A DNA stretch of 64,000 nucleotides, taken from the NCBI RefSeq assembly GCF_036370855.1, contig NW_026991398.1:3224001-3288000 (forward strand), read 5' to 3'. This document shows, one piece after another, positions 9,520 to 20,839 of the stretch. The notes beneath the pieces were generated by a model, which did not search any database, was not told the origin of the DNA, and worked only from the letters and a program-made list of their open reading frames with translations. Position 1 is the stretch's first letter. Every line of letters starts with the position of its first letter. The translations under genes were made by a program, and so were the position numbers. The DNA is from Dromaius novaehollandiae (taxonomy: Eukaryota; Chordata; Aves; Casuariiformes; Dromaiidae).

Positions 9520-12500
9520 AGTTTTTAGATGCCTCCATCTCACTGTGGGAGCATTCCTTGACAGGGCAGAAATCTTTGGCATCTTGATTGTTCTCAGCAT
9601 GAGCACTTGTGCATCGCAAGGGGGAAAAAGGGCTCGCTATGACTTTGTACAGAGTCACGGGATGTGGTCTGTCAATGAGTCTTGCCCCTTACCCACCTCT
9701 GCTTGCACCTCTCTCAACCGAAGGACAATCACACTCAGACGTTCCTCTCAGAAAGAAAACACACTGAGCTGAGACTGGAGGATTTCAGGTTTTAAGGGAA
9801 GAGTTCCAATCTGTTCTCTCTCAGGCCATACATGGAGACAGTGATGAAGAGCATGGTAAGGTCAGCTCATTTCCCAGCCCCACAGGTTTCAAGGAGGCTG
9901 GGGACAGCTCACTCCCATGCAGACCCCGCTGTTCCCCAACTTGCAGTGTTGGTGTCTGAACCACAGCCGAAATCCACCAACCCCAGAGAGCCCAAGAGAG
10001 GAACATGAGCAGCACAGACAGCAGGGGAAACAAGGAGCAACACTGTGATCCTGCTGCCAATAGAGGCAAGGAGAGACAGACAGACAGGCACTTGGGAAAG
10101 CCTTCATCTTACCCATCTGGGCATGCCCCCTTGCAGATGGCCACATTCATCAGGCAGGACAAAATGGGCCCGTGGTAGGAGAGAGGCTCCTCTCCTCTGG
10201 CAGAGGTCTGGCTGCAGAGGAGGTGGTTCATGCCCTGGACCCCATGACTGTGAGGGCAGAGGCTCTGCTGGGTGAGAGAGGAGACACAGGGAGCTTGCTC
10301 CAAGGAAGGTATCTGCAGCAGAGGAAGTCACCATGACTTGCCCAAATCCATCCTCCCACGATGATTCTCTTAGCAGTTCCCTCTCCTTCCCTGCCTGTCT
10401 CTGCTGCCTGGAGCTGTCCCTGCTGGCAGCTCTTTCTCTGTCCCAACATCTTTTCCCGGTCAGTGCTCCCAGACCCTGTTCCACCCTCTGTGTGCTCAGT
10501 TCTGCCCTACAGAAGCCTCCCGGGACAGGGCACTGGCCAGGCGCATTGCTGTGCTCAGAAGTCTGAAGGAGCACATCACATAAACCCTGATAATGCCATA
10601 AAGGTGGTGACAATGCTGTCTGTAGGCTGGGTGAGGATGAAGGGACTTTTTCTGTTTTTTCATAGACCTACTGATTTCTGAGAGTGAAGGTTTAGGAGTC
10701 CCAGTTCTTTGTCAAAGCAGAAAACTCTTTCCTTTCGTCTCCCTGCAAAAGTTAGGGAACTGAAGGCATGCACCCTGAAAGGGAAGCTCCTTCCATTTTA
10801 AGAAGCCCGTGCCTGAGCTCCCTCTTGAATAGTCCCCTCAGGACTGTGCTCAGGGTGAGCTAGAGCTGTGAGCAGCCCTGGTCCAGGCAGCACCCTCTCA
10901 GCAGGAGAATGAACCTGCCCTGCCGGGGGTCTCTCCTCCAACCCAGAGCTTCTCCCCGTAATGCCATGGGGAGCTCCCTGGGCAGGCTGAGTGCTGACCC
11001 TCGCAGGAGGCAAAGACACTGCCGCAGGCACACAGCACTCTGGGGCACAGGGACACTGCCCTGAATTACAGTCCTGGTCAGACATATGTGCACACCCAGG
11101 CTTCACAGCCCTGCAGCCATCCCTGGCAGAAGGGAGCAGGATGCCCTGTCCCTGTGACAGTGTGGCAGGGAATCTCTGCTCTGAAGCATCTCCCCCTCTT
11201 GCTGTGCACTAGAGGAACCAGAAGAGTGATCCAGCAGATGGGCAGGGTTCAGAAGACCCCTCCAAGAACCTCAGTAGCATCGCCCTGCAGCCAGAGACTT
11301 ACCGTGTCAAGGGCTGTGAAGATTTCTCCCACAAGCAGCTCTCCTCTGTCCTCCCACTCCACACTGCCTTGCACTTCTCTCTGCCTTCTCTCAGCTCATG
11401 TCAGCAGCAGCCGGCAGTGCCCGCAGCCCTGCTGCTCTTGGCAGAGGAGCTGCTCCTGCACACAGCTGTGTCTGGGCAGTGCTGCCAGGTTGCCATGAGC
11501 TCCCTCCATCCCAGGAGCCTGGCCCCACTCAGGAGCAGAGGCCCAGCTGAAGGCATGACTTTCTCTCCCCCTTGTGCTCCCTCCTCCTGGGAAATGTTCA
11601 CTCAGGTAGACTAAAATAATCACCTATTGTCCTTTTCTAAAGAGTGGAGAGAGATGGATTCCAACATTGCAACTTATTTCTTCAGAGGATGGCTGTCTAT
11701 GAGAGATGGAAACGTCCCACTCTGGAAGCCCCAGTTCACATCTCTTCACTAGGCAGGACACCTAGACAGGGACAAGAAGGGAGCTCATTGACACATGGTT
11801 CAGGTGTTGATTCAGATGAGTCATTCTGGACATCACATGCTGGTTTAGAAGCTCCTGGGCTGCAGTGGGATCAGATCCTTCCACAAACACAGAGGAGGTG
11901 GGATTGCCTTTGCCAAAAATGAAGTGAGCACAACGGAGGTGTCTGGATGTGAGCTCCTTGTCTAAGCTCCCATTGTAATCACTGGAGATGAAGGATGAGA
12001 GTCAGTTGCTCACACAGAGGTGGTTGAAGGCATGTGCCAGTGTCTGCTTGCTCTGATGGAGCAACTGGCAGACCTGCATCCTCCTAGAGCATCAGGTGGG
12101 GGCCAGTTGGGGAATTTAGTGGATATCTGAAATGATACTAGATGCCTACTACAATTAAGAGCACCACTCACTAGGAAGCTGAGACATATGAAGATTCCAA
12201 TGTTACAAACAGCTATCGTAATTCAGTGCAGACACTTGATTTAATGACATAGAAATCAGCCTGCAGGGCCATTTCAGATGTCTGGGGTGTCCAGCACAAC
12301 CATGTCTCTAGCAGATACAGCATGGGACCTATAGGAAGACTATGCCCCTTTGGAGTGCATGCTGGGCAAGTGCCCTGGGGCATCTTGGGTTTCCTGCCTG
12401 TGCCCAAACAAATGAATCTCACCACTGCCTTTAGGGAAAGTCCATCCAGTCTACATCCAAGTGTGCTGCATAAAAGGGAGGCCCATCACACCAAGGTCTC

Positions 12501-12600
12501 CGTTCCAGTCTCTGCCCTCTCAAATCCTTCTAGCTGTCCTCCCCCTGAACGTCTTCTCACCCTGCCAGATGATATGAACAGGGACTAGGCGAATGATGAG
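9520..12600 (-). repeat. Distal 5' block of OR14-like unit 2
   Basis: No protein-coding gene is supported. The block aligns with 42900-45340 in the same orientation and with 30480-33350 in inverted orientation. In every case it is upstream of an OR14-like receptor on that receptor's own strand. Landmarks are ACAGACAGGCACT with GGAAAGCCTTCA (about 10077-10107), the AGCAGAGGCTCTGCTGGGT type segment and the GCAGAGGAGCTGCTCCTGCA segment near 11440-11460. It holds a candidate 5' noncoding exon (listed separately). Confidence 0.75.
11303..11610 (-). promoter_or_regulatory. Candidate 5' noncoding exon and splice donor, OR14-like unit 2
   Basis: On the minus strand the segment ends CACG followed by the consensus donor GTAAGT (11302-11297). 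The homologous segments of units 3 and 4 end CACA|GTAAGT at the same place. A receptor-side acceptor lies at about 8815, which would give an intron of about 2.5 kb. Near the 5' edge is TTTCCCAGGAGG (11583-11594, minus), a near match to an EBF (Olf-1) core. The 5' limit is a guess. Confidence 0.5.
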
Positions 12601-14480
12601 CACAGGGTGCCTGAGTCACAGGCTGCCCGAGTCACAGGCTGCCCAGGCCCAGGGCCAAAATGTATGCAAGCACATGCAACCTGGGGTGGAGGCAGGAACA
12701 AATGGAGATGCACAAGCTGTCACAGGACTGCCACCTGGTTGGAATACCAGAGATGTGGTGGGATCACTCGCAGGATGGAGTCTTCAATGGCAGGGTACAA
12801 GTTCTTCAGGAGAGGCCACCAGGGAAGATCAGGAGGGAGATGCCCTGTATGTGAAGGGGCATCTTGGATGTATGGAGCTCCTCCATGGGATGGACCAAGG
12901 GAGGCAGCTCGGAAGGGCAGAGGAGCTCAGGAGAGCCACCAGGTCATTAAGGACAGCACCCTTCAAGCACAAGAATGCTCCATACAAACAGTTTGTAAAA
13001 TCAGTAGACATCTCTGGACCCCAGCGTGGCTAAACAGGGAGCTCCCACGTGAGCTCCAGGGTAATAAGGCAGCCTATGGAAAGGGGAAGAAGGCAGAGGC
13101 TGGAAAGGAGGAATTTGGAAATACTGTCCAGTAAAGTAGGGATGGTGTTAAGGAAGCCAAAGCTCCCCTGGGACAGAGACACTTGCAGGGGATGTGAAGG
13201 ACAGGAAGAAGAGCTGCTACTGCTTCAGTGCAGTGTGACAGTAAAAGAATCAAAAAGGAAATATGGGCTCATTGCTGAAAGGGGCAGGGATTCTAGCAAA
13301 AGCAAATGTAGATAGGTCTGAGGAAGTCCTTCCTGGCTTCAGCCTTCATCAGCAAGGTCTCCCGAGCTGTTGTGCCTTGATTCAGGAGTCCTGAGGAGAA
13401 AACCAATCCGCAGAGCCAAAGTCTCTAGAACTCAACCCACACAAGTCTGTGGGACTAGAGGGCTGGCATCCAAGGACATGGAGAGAGCTGGCTGCTATGA
13501 GAGCAAGGCTGCTCTCTGTCATCTTTGAAAGGTTGTGGAGATCGGGGAGGTCCCAGTGAACAGAAAAAGGAATATGCTGTGCCCATCTTCAAGAAAGGCC
13601 ACAAGGATAAACCAGGGAGTTGCAGGCCATTCAGCGTCCTGTTGGTGAGGCATGTGTCATGGAGCCTCTCCAATCACCTTTCTGGGCACATGAAGAAGAT
13701 GCTTGGGAACAGTCAGAATGGATTAACTGAAGGTAAATCATTCCTCAGTAACCTGATTGCCTTCTGTGATAAAAGACCTGCAGTTGTGGAGGAGAGGAGG
13801 GCAGTGGATGCGCTGCAGACATCCAGAGGGGCAAGTTGGATGATCGAGCTCAAAGAGTTTTCATGAATGGTCATGCTTTACTGGGAAGCCAGGTAAAGGT
13901 GGAGTATGCAGGGGTATACCCCACGTCCTGTCCTGTTTGAAAGGCTCATCAGCAGGGCAGAACAACGCGCGCATCAGGACTGGCAGAGATCTGACTGGCA
14001 GAGGAGTGACCCCGAGGAGAAGGGCATGGACGTTACGAGGGATGCCATATGAGCCACTGATGTGTGCTCACCACAGATGAATCCAGCTGCATACAGGATT
14101 GCATTAGGAAGAGCATAGCCACCCGGGCAAGGGCACTTCTTATCCCCCTTAACTCAGCACTGGAGTGGCCACATCTGGAACAGTGTGTCCCAGTGTGGGC
14201 TGCTCAGTGCTGGAGGAATGGGGAGCAACTGGAGAGAGTCCGGAGGAGGTCTGCCAAGATGGGGTTTCTGTCCTCAGGCACATGGCCTGTAAGGAGAGGC
14301 TGAGGGACCTGGGCTTCTTTAGCTTGGTGAAGTGTTAGAGATAAGGGGAATACAGGGGTAGCGTAGCCTGTGACTGCTTGAAGAGTGATTTCAGAGATGA
14401 TGGAGCTTTTCTTGGTAGTGGGAAACAGCACAAAAGGGGGAAACAGCCACAAACTGCAGATGAAAGGTACAGACTGGATG
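12600..14480 (+). mobile_element. CR1 LINE, long decayed copy (EN to RT to 3' region)
   Basis: The plus strand reads in CR1 order. An endonuclease-like part lies at 12660-12870 (GIPEMWWD, YKFFRRGHQGRSGG). Text from the domain junction follows, then RT at 13560-13830 (PIFKKGHKDKPGSCRP, NSQNGLTEGKSFLSNLIAF). The C-terminal part is at 14090-14300 (CIRKSIATRA and following). Many stops and frameshifts make it inactive. Its 5' start also occurs in OR14-like units 3 and 4, so the insertion predates the module duplications. Confidence 0.85.
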
Positions 14481-15430
14481 TCTGGAAGAAGAAATGTCAC
14501 TTGAAGGGTAGTGCTGTGGTGCAACAGGTCACCCAGAGGGAGTCTGTGATCAGCCCCTGGCTTTGCATTTCAAAGAACAGCCAACGAGGACAGAGACACA
14601 TCAGTAAAGACTGAGAAGTCCCAGTATGAGAGCAAGGTGGGGAAGCAGGCTGGGTGTCTACTGCCTGCAGGGAAACAGGTGCAGGTTTGGGACAGCTTAG
14701 GACAGCCTGTGGTGGAGATGACAGAGGGCAATGCCAAGGCTGAAAGCCTCCAACAGAACTGAGGTCTTTGTCCTCTTGGCTATGGCTGGTGTCTCTGCCA
14801 TTGAGGCCTATGAGAAGAAACTTTTTTCTTATGGCACCAGGGCCTCTTTGCCTGCCTTCCCCCAGGGACCCAAGGTGTGCTGTATCGTTGTCCTGCATTT
14901 GGCCTTGCACACCCTGACCTGTGCACTGCCCCCAGGAACAGCCCTGGGCAACACATGGGGGAAAGGATCACCCTACCCAGGAGCTGGCTGTCAGTGCCTG
15001 GCTGCTCTGCTTGATAACACACATCAGGTTGACTTGGCATCACAGCCACCTGCACATTGCCTTTGCCTGCCTGCAATCAGGGCCTCCAACTTTCTGCTCT
15101 AATCAGCCCCTGGGGAGGCTTTCTTGCTAATGGCCCTCAGTGGGACCCATTAACACTCCAAGAAACTTTGGGATTTTCTTCTGACTTCAACTTCTTGAGA
15201 GGTTTGTTCAGTCTCCTCTCAGCCTGTGAGGTTCATGGACTCAGCACCAAATACACCCGAGGGGTCATTAAAATGCATAGCTCCCTAAGGAGCCATGACT
15301 CTTCCCATAATTTTCTTCAGCACTTCAATTCTTGTGTGGTTAATTGGAGAGGTTTCAGGAGTGTATTGAAAAAGAAAGAATTTCTGGTTTTAAAGTTTTT
15401 TCCGTATTTTTCATCTTACAAATTAGAGTG
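14480..15430 (+). repeat. Unclassified block, inverted copy at 28000-28870
   Basis: The reverse complement of 28000-28870 matches this segment over most of its length. Landmarks are CACCCAGAGGGAGTCTGTGA (14531), ACATGGGGGAAAGG and TTCATGGACTCAGCACCAAA (15232). Both copies directly follow a CR1 3' end. The open frames of the two copies differ, so I treat it as noncoding or a relic. It marks the outer ends of modules 2 and 3. Confidence 0.75.
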
Positions 15431-16560
15431 ATATGACATTCTCCAACTGATACTGATCCAGAGTGTCTCCTACTGAAGTCTGGACATGTAGGAAAAGCAG
15501 CATCCTTGATGTTAGACATGCATGGAAAAGATTCCTCCCCACCTCCCCAGCCCTGCCAGTTCCCTCATCAGCCACTGGGGACTTAGAGCACTCTTGCTAA
15601 AAATCTAACCTTTTTCCACTCAAGGCTGTAGCTAAATGTTACAGCTCATGTGCATCAATTCCTACCTGCTTTCCATAGAGAACTAGCTGCAAAGAGATGT
15701 CTCAATTGCAATCAAACAAAAATGAACTCAATCCAGTGTCATAAGAAATAAAATGCACTCCTCAACTGTATGCCAAGTCCAGGTTGCCTCAGGTGAGGTC
15801 CACAGTCTACAAGAAATAACATTCCTTGAAATGTTTTTGACAGATATATAGGAAAGGCTGAAGTTGGCTGAAGAGACAATTAGACTCCTGAACGTAGAGG
15901 CAAGTTTTAGACTCCCTGAAGTGTAAAGCAGCAACTGGAGAGTTGAGAGGTATCTGAATGGATAAAGAATGAGGGGAAGAAGAAAACTGGGAAACTATGG
16001 AAACTGCACATGCCCGGATAATCTGATGCAAAGTTGACTTTAGAGATGATCAAGTTAATCAGGGCATGTGGAAAAATAATGAGAGATTACTGAGATTACA
16101 TCCACAGCCTAATAGACAGAGAAGTGGAAACACAAGGTCAAGGGCTTATCAACATTTCTTCTCCCAAGACTAATATCCTTCCTGAAGATTTCCACTATTT
16201 CATCGTAGGATAACATCGACATTAAAATTAGTCAATCACTTGAGCTGATGAAAGTGGGCTTATATTCTTTTTTAACGTTGAAAACAGTTCATCACCTGTC
16301 CAGGCAGAGCTCAGATGTCCAACCACAAGCACCCAGTGGCACCTGGAGAGGCCCCGGTGTCTCTGAGGCACCTGCCTGGGCCTGGCAGCGCTTGCAGGGG
16401 ATCTGCGGGAGACCGGAGCCCCTGGGAGCTGCAGAGGGAGGCTGGGCAGAGGGCACCAGGCAACCTGCAGTGACACCACATGTCCATGACCCTGTGACTG
16501 CATCCCAGCCCAGTTCTGAAATCACTTTCCTTTTCAGACAAAAACATGGCTTTCATCATT
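15430..16560. other. Intergenic, no feature seen
   Basis: The DNA is AT-richer and contains no open frame with a recognisable domain, no repeat copy elsewhere in the window that I can detect, and no RNA gene. Confidence 0.5.
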
Positions 16561-17350
16561 AAACAAGATATTTTTGTGCCTCACACAGAACCCAGGGCCC
16601 CCAAACCCACCCCCTGCCCACGGCTGTCCGTGCCACCCCTCACTCTTTGCACGGAGAGAGTCACACTCTGAGATGGCGAGCTTTCTCGACCGACAGAAGA
16701 AAGGAGGGTGACCAGCTTCAAGGAAACACTGTTTTTTTGGATGTCCAAATTTGCACAAATCTCAACATACCTCTGTTACAGTGACATCTTATAGGTATCT
16801 CAGTGAATCTAGCCACACTCCCTTTTCATTCCTTGTGCCGTCAATGAAGTGTGACACCATCTGAGGTGACAACAAGGGTGAGACTGATCTCACCCCATGC
16901 CAGACCCCTTCAGTGCAGATGTCTCTGGCTAACCCAGCTGTCTGCACTTCCCTTTCGAGGAACACAGACCTCAAGGCATCTCAGGCAGCAACAGCCTCTG
17001 TATGTGGGCAAACAAATAAAGGCCTGAATGGAAATTATTAGCCATAAGTTGAAACCTGTCCAAAAAATAACTCTGTGCAAAAACTGAAAAGAACACATAC
17101 TCATTTCCAGAAGTTCAAATATTTTTTTTATCAGTTGTAATGAGTCTTTTCTTTCCTTCTTATTAGCAGCACCAAGTGCATGCAATGCAGTATTGACTCC
17201 TTCTCTTTGAGTAGATGTATTTGTGTCCAGTCATTCATCCCAATACATTTGCTACCAGCACGCTGAATGGAGAAACTCTGTTCAGAGGAACTACTTTATT
17301 TAAAAGCATGTATTTCCTCTGTCGTCTTATGCCTCCTGTCCTTTCTTCTT
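16560..17350. repeat. Second copy of the 2225-2780 block
   Basis: This aligns in the same orientation with the block upstream of OR14-like copy 1 and continues into the same antisense CR1 junction. No gene is visible. Confidence 0.75.
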
Positions 17351-17880
17351 CCTCTCACTATTCTATCTTTACAGAGCTCTCCAGGGAAAGATTCACTGGA
17401 TCACAGCACTTGGGGTGGACGAGACCTCTGGACATCACCTACTCCTACCCCCTACTCACTCAGAGGGAACTACAGGAACTTGCTCAGGGGCTTGCCCCAG
17501 TTGCAGATAGTCCACAAACATGCTGAGAATGTGCTCCATCCCATGCACCAGGACATTCATGAAGACATTCAACAGTGTTGCCCCATGTGTTGATAATCAC
17601 TCAGGGATGCTGCTAGCAACCAGTCACCAGCTGGGCCTTGCGCCACTGACCACAGCATTTTGGCCCAATGGTCCAGCCCGTTTTCCACCTGACTTATGAT
17701 CCATTGATGCAGTGCTTTGGACTGGCTCGTCACCATCTCCAAGGCAGAGCCCTGTGCACTCCAGACACCCCTTTGCACAGAGCACACCTCCACCTCCTCA
17801 CTGTCCCAGCCTGCCTTCTCCAGGAGCCCATTTTCATCCTGCCACATGAGCTGTCCACCACAGGTGTGTAATCCCATGGG
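17350..17880 (-). mobile_element. CR1 LINE fragment (antisense), duplicate of 2780-3110
   Basis: The segment starts at ACAGAGCTCTCCAGGGAA, exactly as at 2780. It follows the same antisense CR1 RT text (TGCTGAGAATGTGCTCCATC and GGGATGCTGCTAG). It is shorter than the first copy. Confidence 0.75.
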
Positions 17881-18574
17881 AACAGGGGAGAGGGAGATGC
17901 CAATAAAGGGGATATGGCTTGGATGTTGAATGTGGGGTCCAGAAGACAGGAGGCCTCAGAAGAGGGCAGCAGAAGAGGAAGGCAAAGGTGACACAGCTGT
18001 GATGTTGATGGTGAGGTCACTTCTTTTACAGGAACCTCACTGGCCAGCATCTGGAAGGAGCCATTCTGAGGACAAGAAGCACATCACACCACCACTCATC
18101 CCACTCAAGATGAGATAGGGGTGGAAGGACTGGTAGAGGCATGCAAAGTGGACACAGCTGCCGTGCTGATTGCAAGGTCCCACCCATGTGCCTGCTCCTT
18201 GCCCCTCACTTGCAGAGACAGGAGTGAGCTCACAGTCACCTTCACAGCCATGTGCCTCAAACTGGCCTTTGAGATTGTGAGAATATCAGCCTGTCAGAAA
18301 CCAGCACCCTCACCATCATCTTGCAAGCCCAGGTGCCTGCTGCTAATATGTCAGCTTCCTGGATGGACATGATCCACCTATGCGCGTACTGCCATCCAGT
18401 CAGGTACTAAGTGAGGTCAGAAGCGACCTCACAATCAAATTCCAACCCACATGCCTGCTGCTGGCCTATCAGACACTCAGGCATAAATGACCTCACACAC
18501 AGTTTCCCACACATGTGCCTACTCCTGGCCCATCACCTGCAGACACAGAAGTCATCTCACAGTCACCTACATGG

Positions 18575-18955
18575 TCCTGTGTCTCCTAAGGGCCTACAAG
18601 CTTCTGAGAGACAATGATGTCCTAAAATACAGACATGATACAATCGATGTTTGCCGTGCCATTCAGAGGGACCTCAGCAGGCTGGAGAAATGGGCACAGA
18701 GGAACCTCATGAAGTTCCACAAAGGGAAATGCAACATCTTGCACATGAGGAAGCATAACCCCATGCACCAGGACATGCTGGCTGTGGCCTGACTGGCTGG
18801 AAAGCAGCTTTGCAGAGAAGGGCCTGGGGGTTCTGGTAGACAACATGAAGCAGCGTGAGGCAGAGAAGTGTCCTCGTGACAAAAGCTGCTCCCGGGCTGC
18901 ATTAGGAAGAGCGTTCCAGGAGGGCCAGGGCTCTCTGCCTGAAGGCTCCGTGTCA
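18575..18955 (+). mobile_element. CR1 RT C-terminal fragment inside the satellite, copy a
   Basis: The plus strand encodes the CR1 RT tail, with AIQRDLSRLEKWAQRNLMKF and FHKGKCNILHM. It is bounded on both sides by satellite monomers. Confidence 0.8.
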
Positions 18956-20334
18956 GCAGGCTGTGTGCCTGCTGTCTAATCAGATCCCCAGGCAGAAGTG
19001 ACCTCACAAACACCTGCCTTAGGCCTGAGCCACAGGCTGACCTATCAGCTGCTCAGACAGAAGTCACCTCACAATCATCTATCAAGCCAGGGGGCCTGCT
19101 GCTGACCCTTCTGCACAAGCAGCATCCAAGCAAATGAGCTGCTGCTATCCAATCAGGTCATCAAGAAGAAGGGACTTGGCAAAGACAGTACCAAGCCAAA
19201 GGCCAGCTCCTGGCCTATCAGGCATTCACAAACAATTCACCTCACAATCAGCATCCAATCCACGTGCCTACTACTGGTATACCAGCTGCTTGGGCAGAAG
19301 GGACCTCACATGCACATGCCCCAGCCATGAGCCTGCTGCTGGTCTATCACAGCCTGAGACAGAAGTGACCTCACCACCACTTTCCCAGCAATGTGCCTGC
19401 TGCTGGCCCATCACCTGCACAGACAGAAGTGACATCACTTTCACCTTTACGGTGACATGCCTCCTACCATCCGAGGTGCTTCTGAGAAATAACTGCTCTC
19501 ATCATAGTGTCCCCACCAGTCAGCCTTCATTCGGCCTACCAGCTGATCCTTTACAAGTAACCTCACAGCCCTCTTCCAAGCCCACCTGCCTGCAGCAGGC
19601 CTTTCAGCTTCTCAGAAGGACTGGACTTGCCATATGCCTGCTGCTATCCAAACAGGTACTCAGGCAGAAGTGACATCACAACACCCAAGCCATGTGCCTG
19701 CAAGTGGCCTATCAGGTACTCAGGCAGAAGTGACTGCACAAACACCTTCTCTGCGGATGAGCCAGGGGCTGCCCTGTCACATGCTGAGACAGAAGTGACC
19801 TCACAATCAACATCCAAGCCATGTGCCTGATGTTGGCCTATCAGGTACTGAGACACAAGTGACCTCACAGACAGTTTCCCACCCATGTGCTTGCTCCTGC
19901 CCCATCACCTGCAGACACAGAAGTGACCTCACACTCACCTGCATGGCAATGATGTGCCTCAAACTGGCCTTTGAACTTTAGAGCCTATCAGCCTGTCAGA
20001 TACCAGGTCCCTCATTGTATCATCCAAGCCCAGGTGCCTGCTGCTGACATGTCAGCTTCTCAGGTGGACATGATCCAGCCCTGTGCCTGCTGCCATCCAA
20101 TCAGGTATTCAGGCAGAAGTGTCTTCATAAACATCATCTAAGCTATATGCCTGCTCCTGGCTTATCCAGTACTGAGGCAGAAATGACCTCAAAATCAGCA
20201 TCCTAGCCATGGGCCTGCTGCTGGCCTATCAGGCACTCTGGCAGAAGTGACCTCCCAGACAGTTTCCCACCCATGTGCTTGCTCCTGGCCCATCACCTGC
20301 GGACACAAAAGTGACCTCACAGTCACCTGCATGG

Positions 20335-20690
20335 TCCTGTGTTTCCTAAGAGTGTACAAGCTTCTGAGAGACAATCCTCTCCTGCAGTACAGGCATGATA
20401 CAGGAGATGTTTGTCCTGCCATTCAGAGGGACCTCAGCAGGCTGGAGAAATGGGTACAGAGAAACCTCATGAAGTTTCACAAAGGGAAATGCAATGTCTG
20501 GCACCAGGACACACCGAGTGCTGACTGGCTGGAAAGCAGCTCAGCAGAGAAGGACCTACTTGGGGGCCCTGGGAGGCAGCACACAGCAGCATAAGCCAGA
20601 AACACATCCACATGGCAAAGGCAGCCCATGGCTTCCTGGGCTGCATTAGGGTAGTGCTGGCAGCAGGGCAAGGGCTCTGTGCCTGCAGGC
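20335..20690 (+). mobile_element. CR1 RT C-terminal fragment inside the satellite, copy b
   Basis: This is a near copy of 18575-18955 (AIQRDLSRLEKWVQRNLMKF, ADWLESSSAEKDLLG) in the same orientation and with the same satellite context. It therefore multiplied as part of the higher-order repeat, not by a new insertion. Confidence 0.8.
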
Positions 20691-20839
20691 TCTGTGTCAG
20701 CAGGAGATGGGCCTGCTCTCTAATCAGATACTCATCAGATACTGGCCCAGCAGATGATGAGGTACAAAAAACCTCACAGTCCCCTTCCAAGCTCACTGCC
20801 AGCTGCTGGCCGTTCAGCCTCCTGATGGACATGATGACC

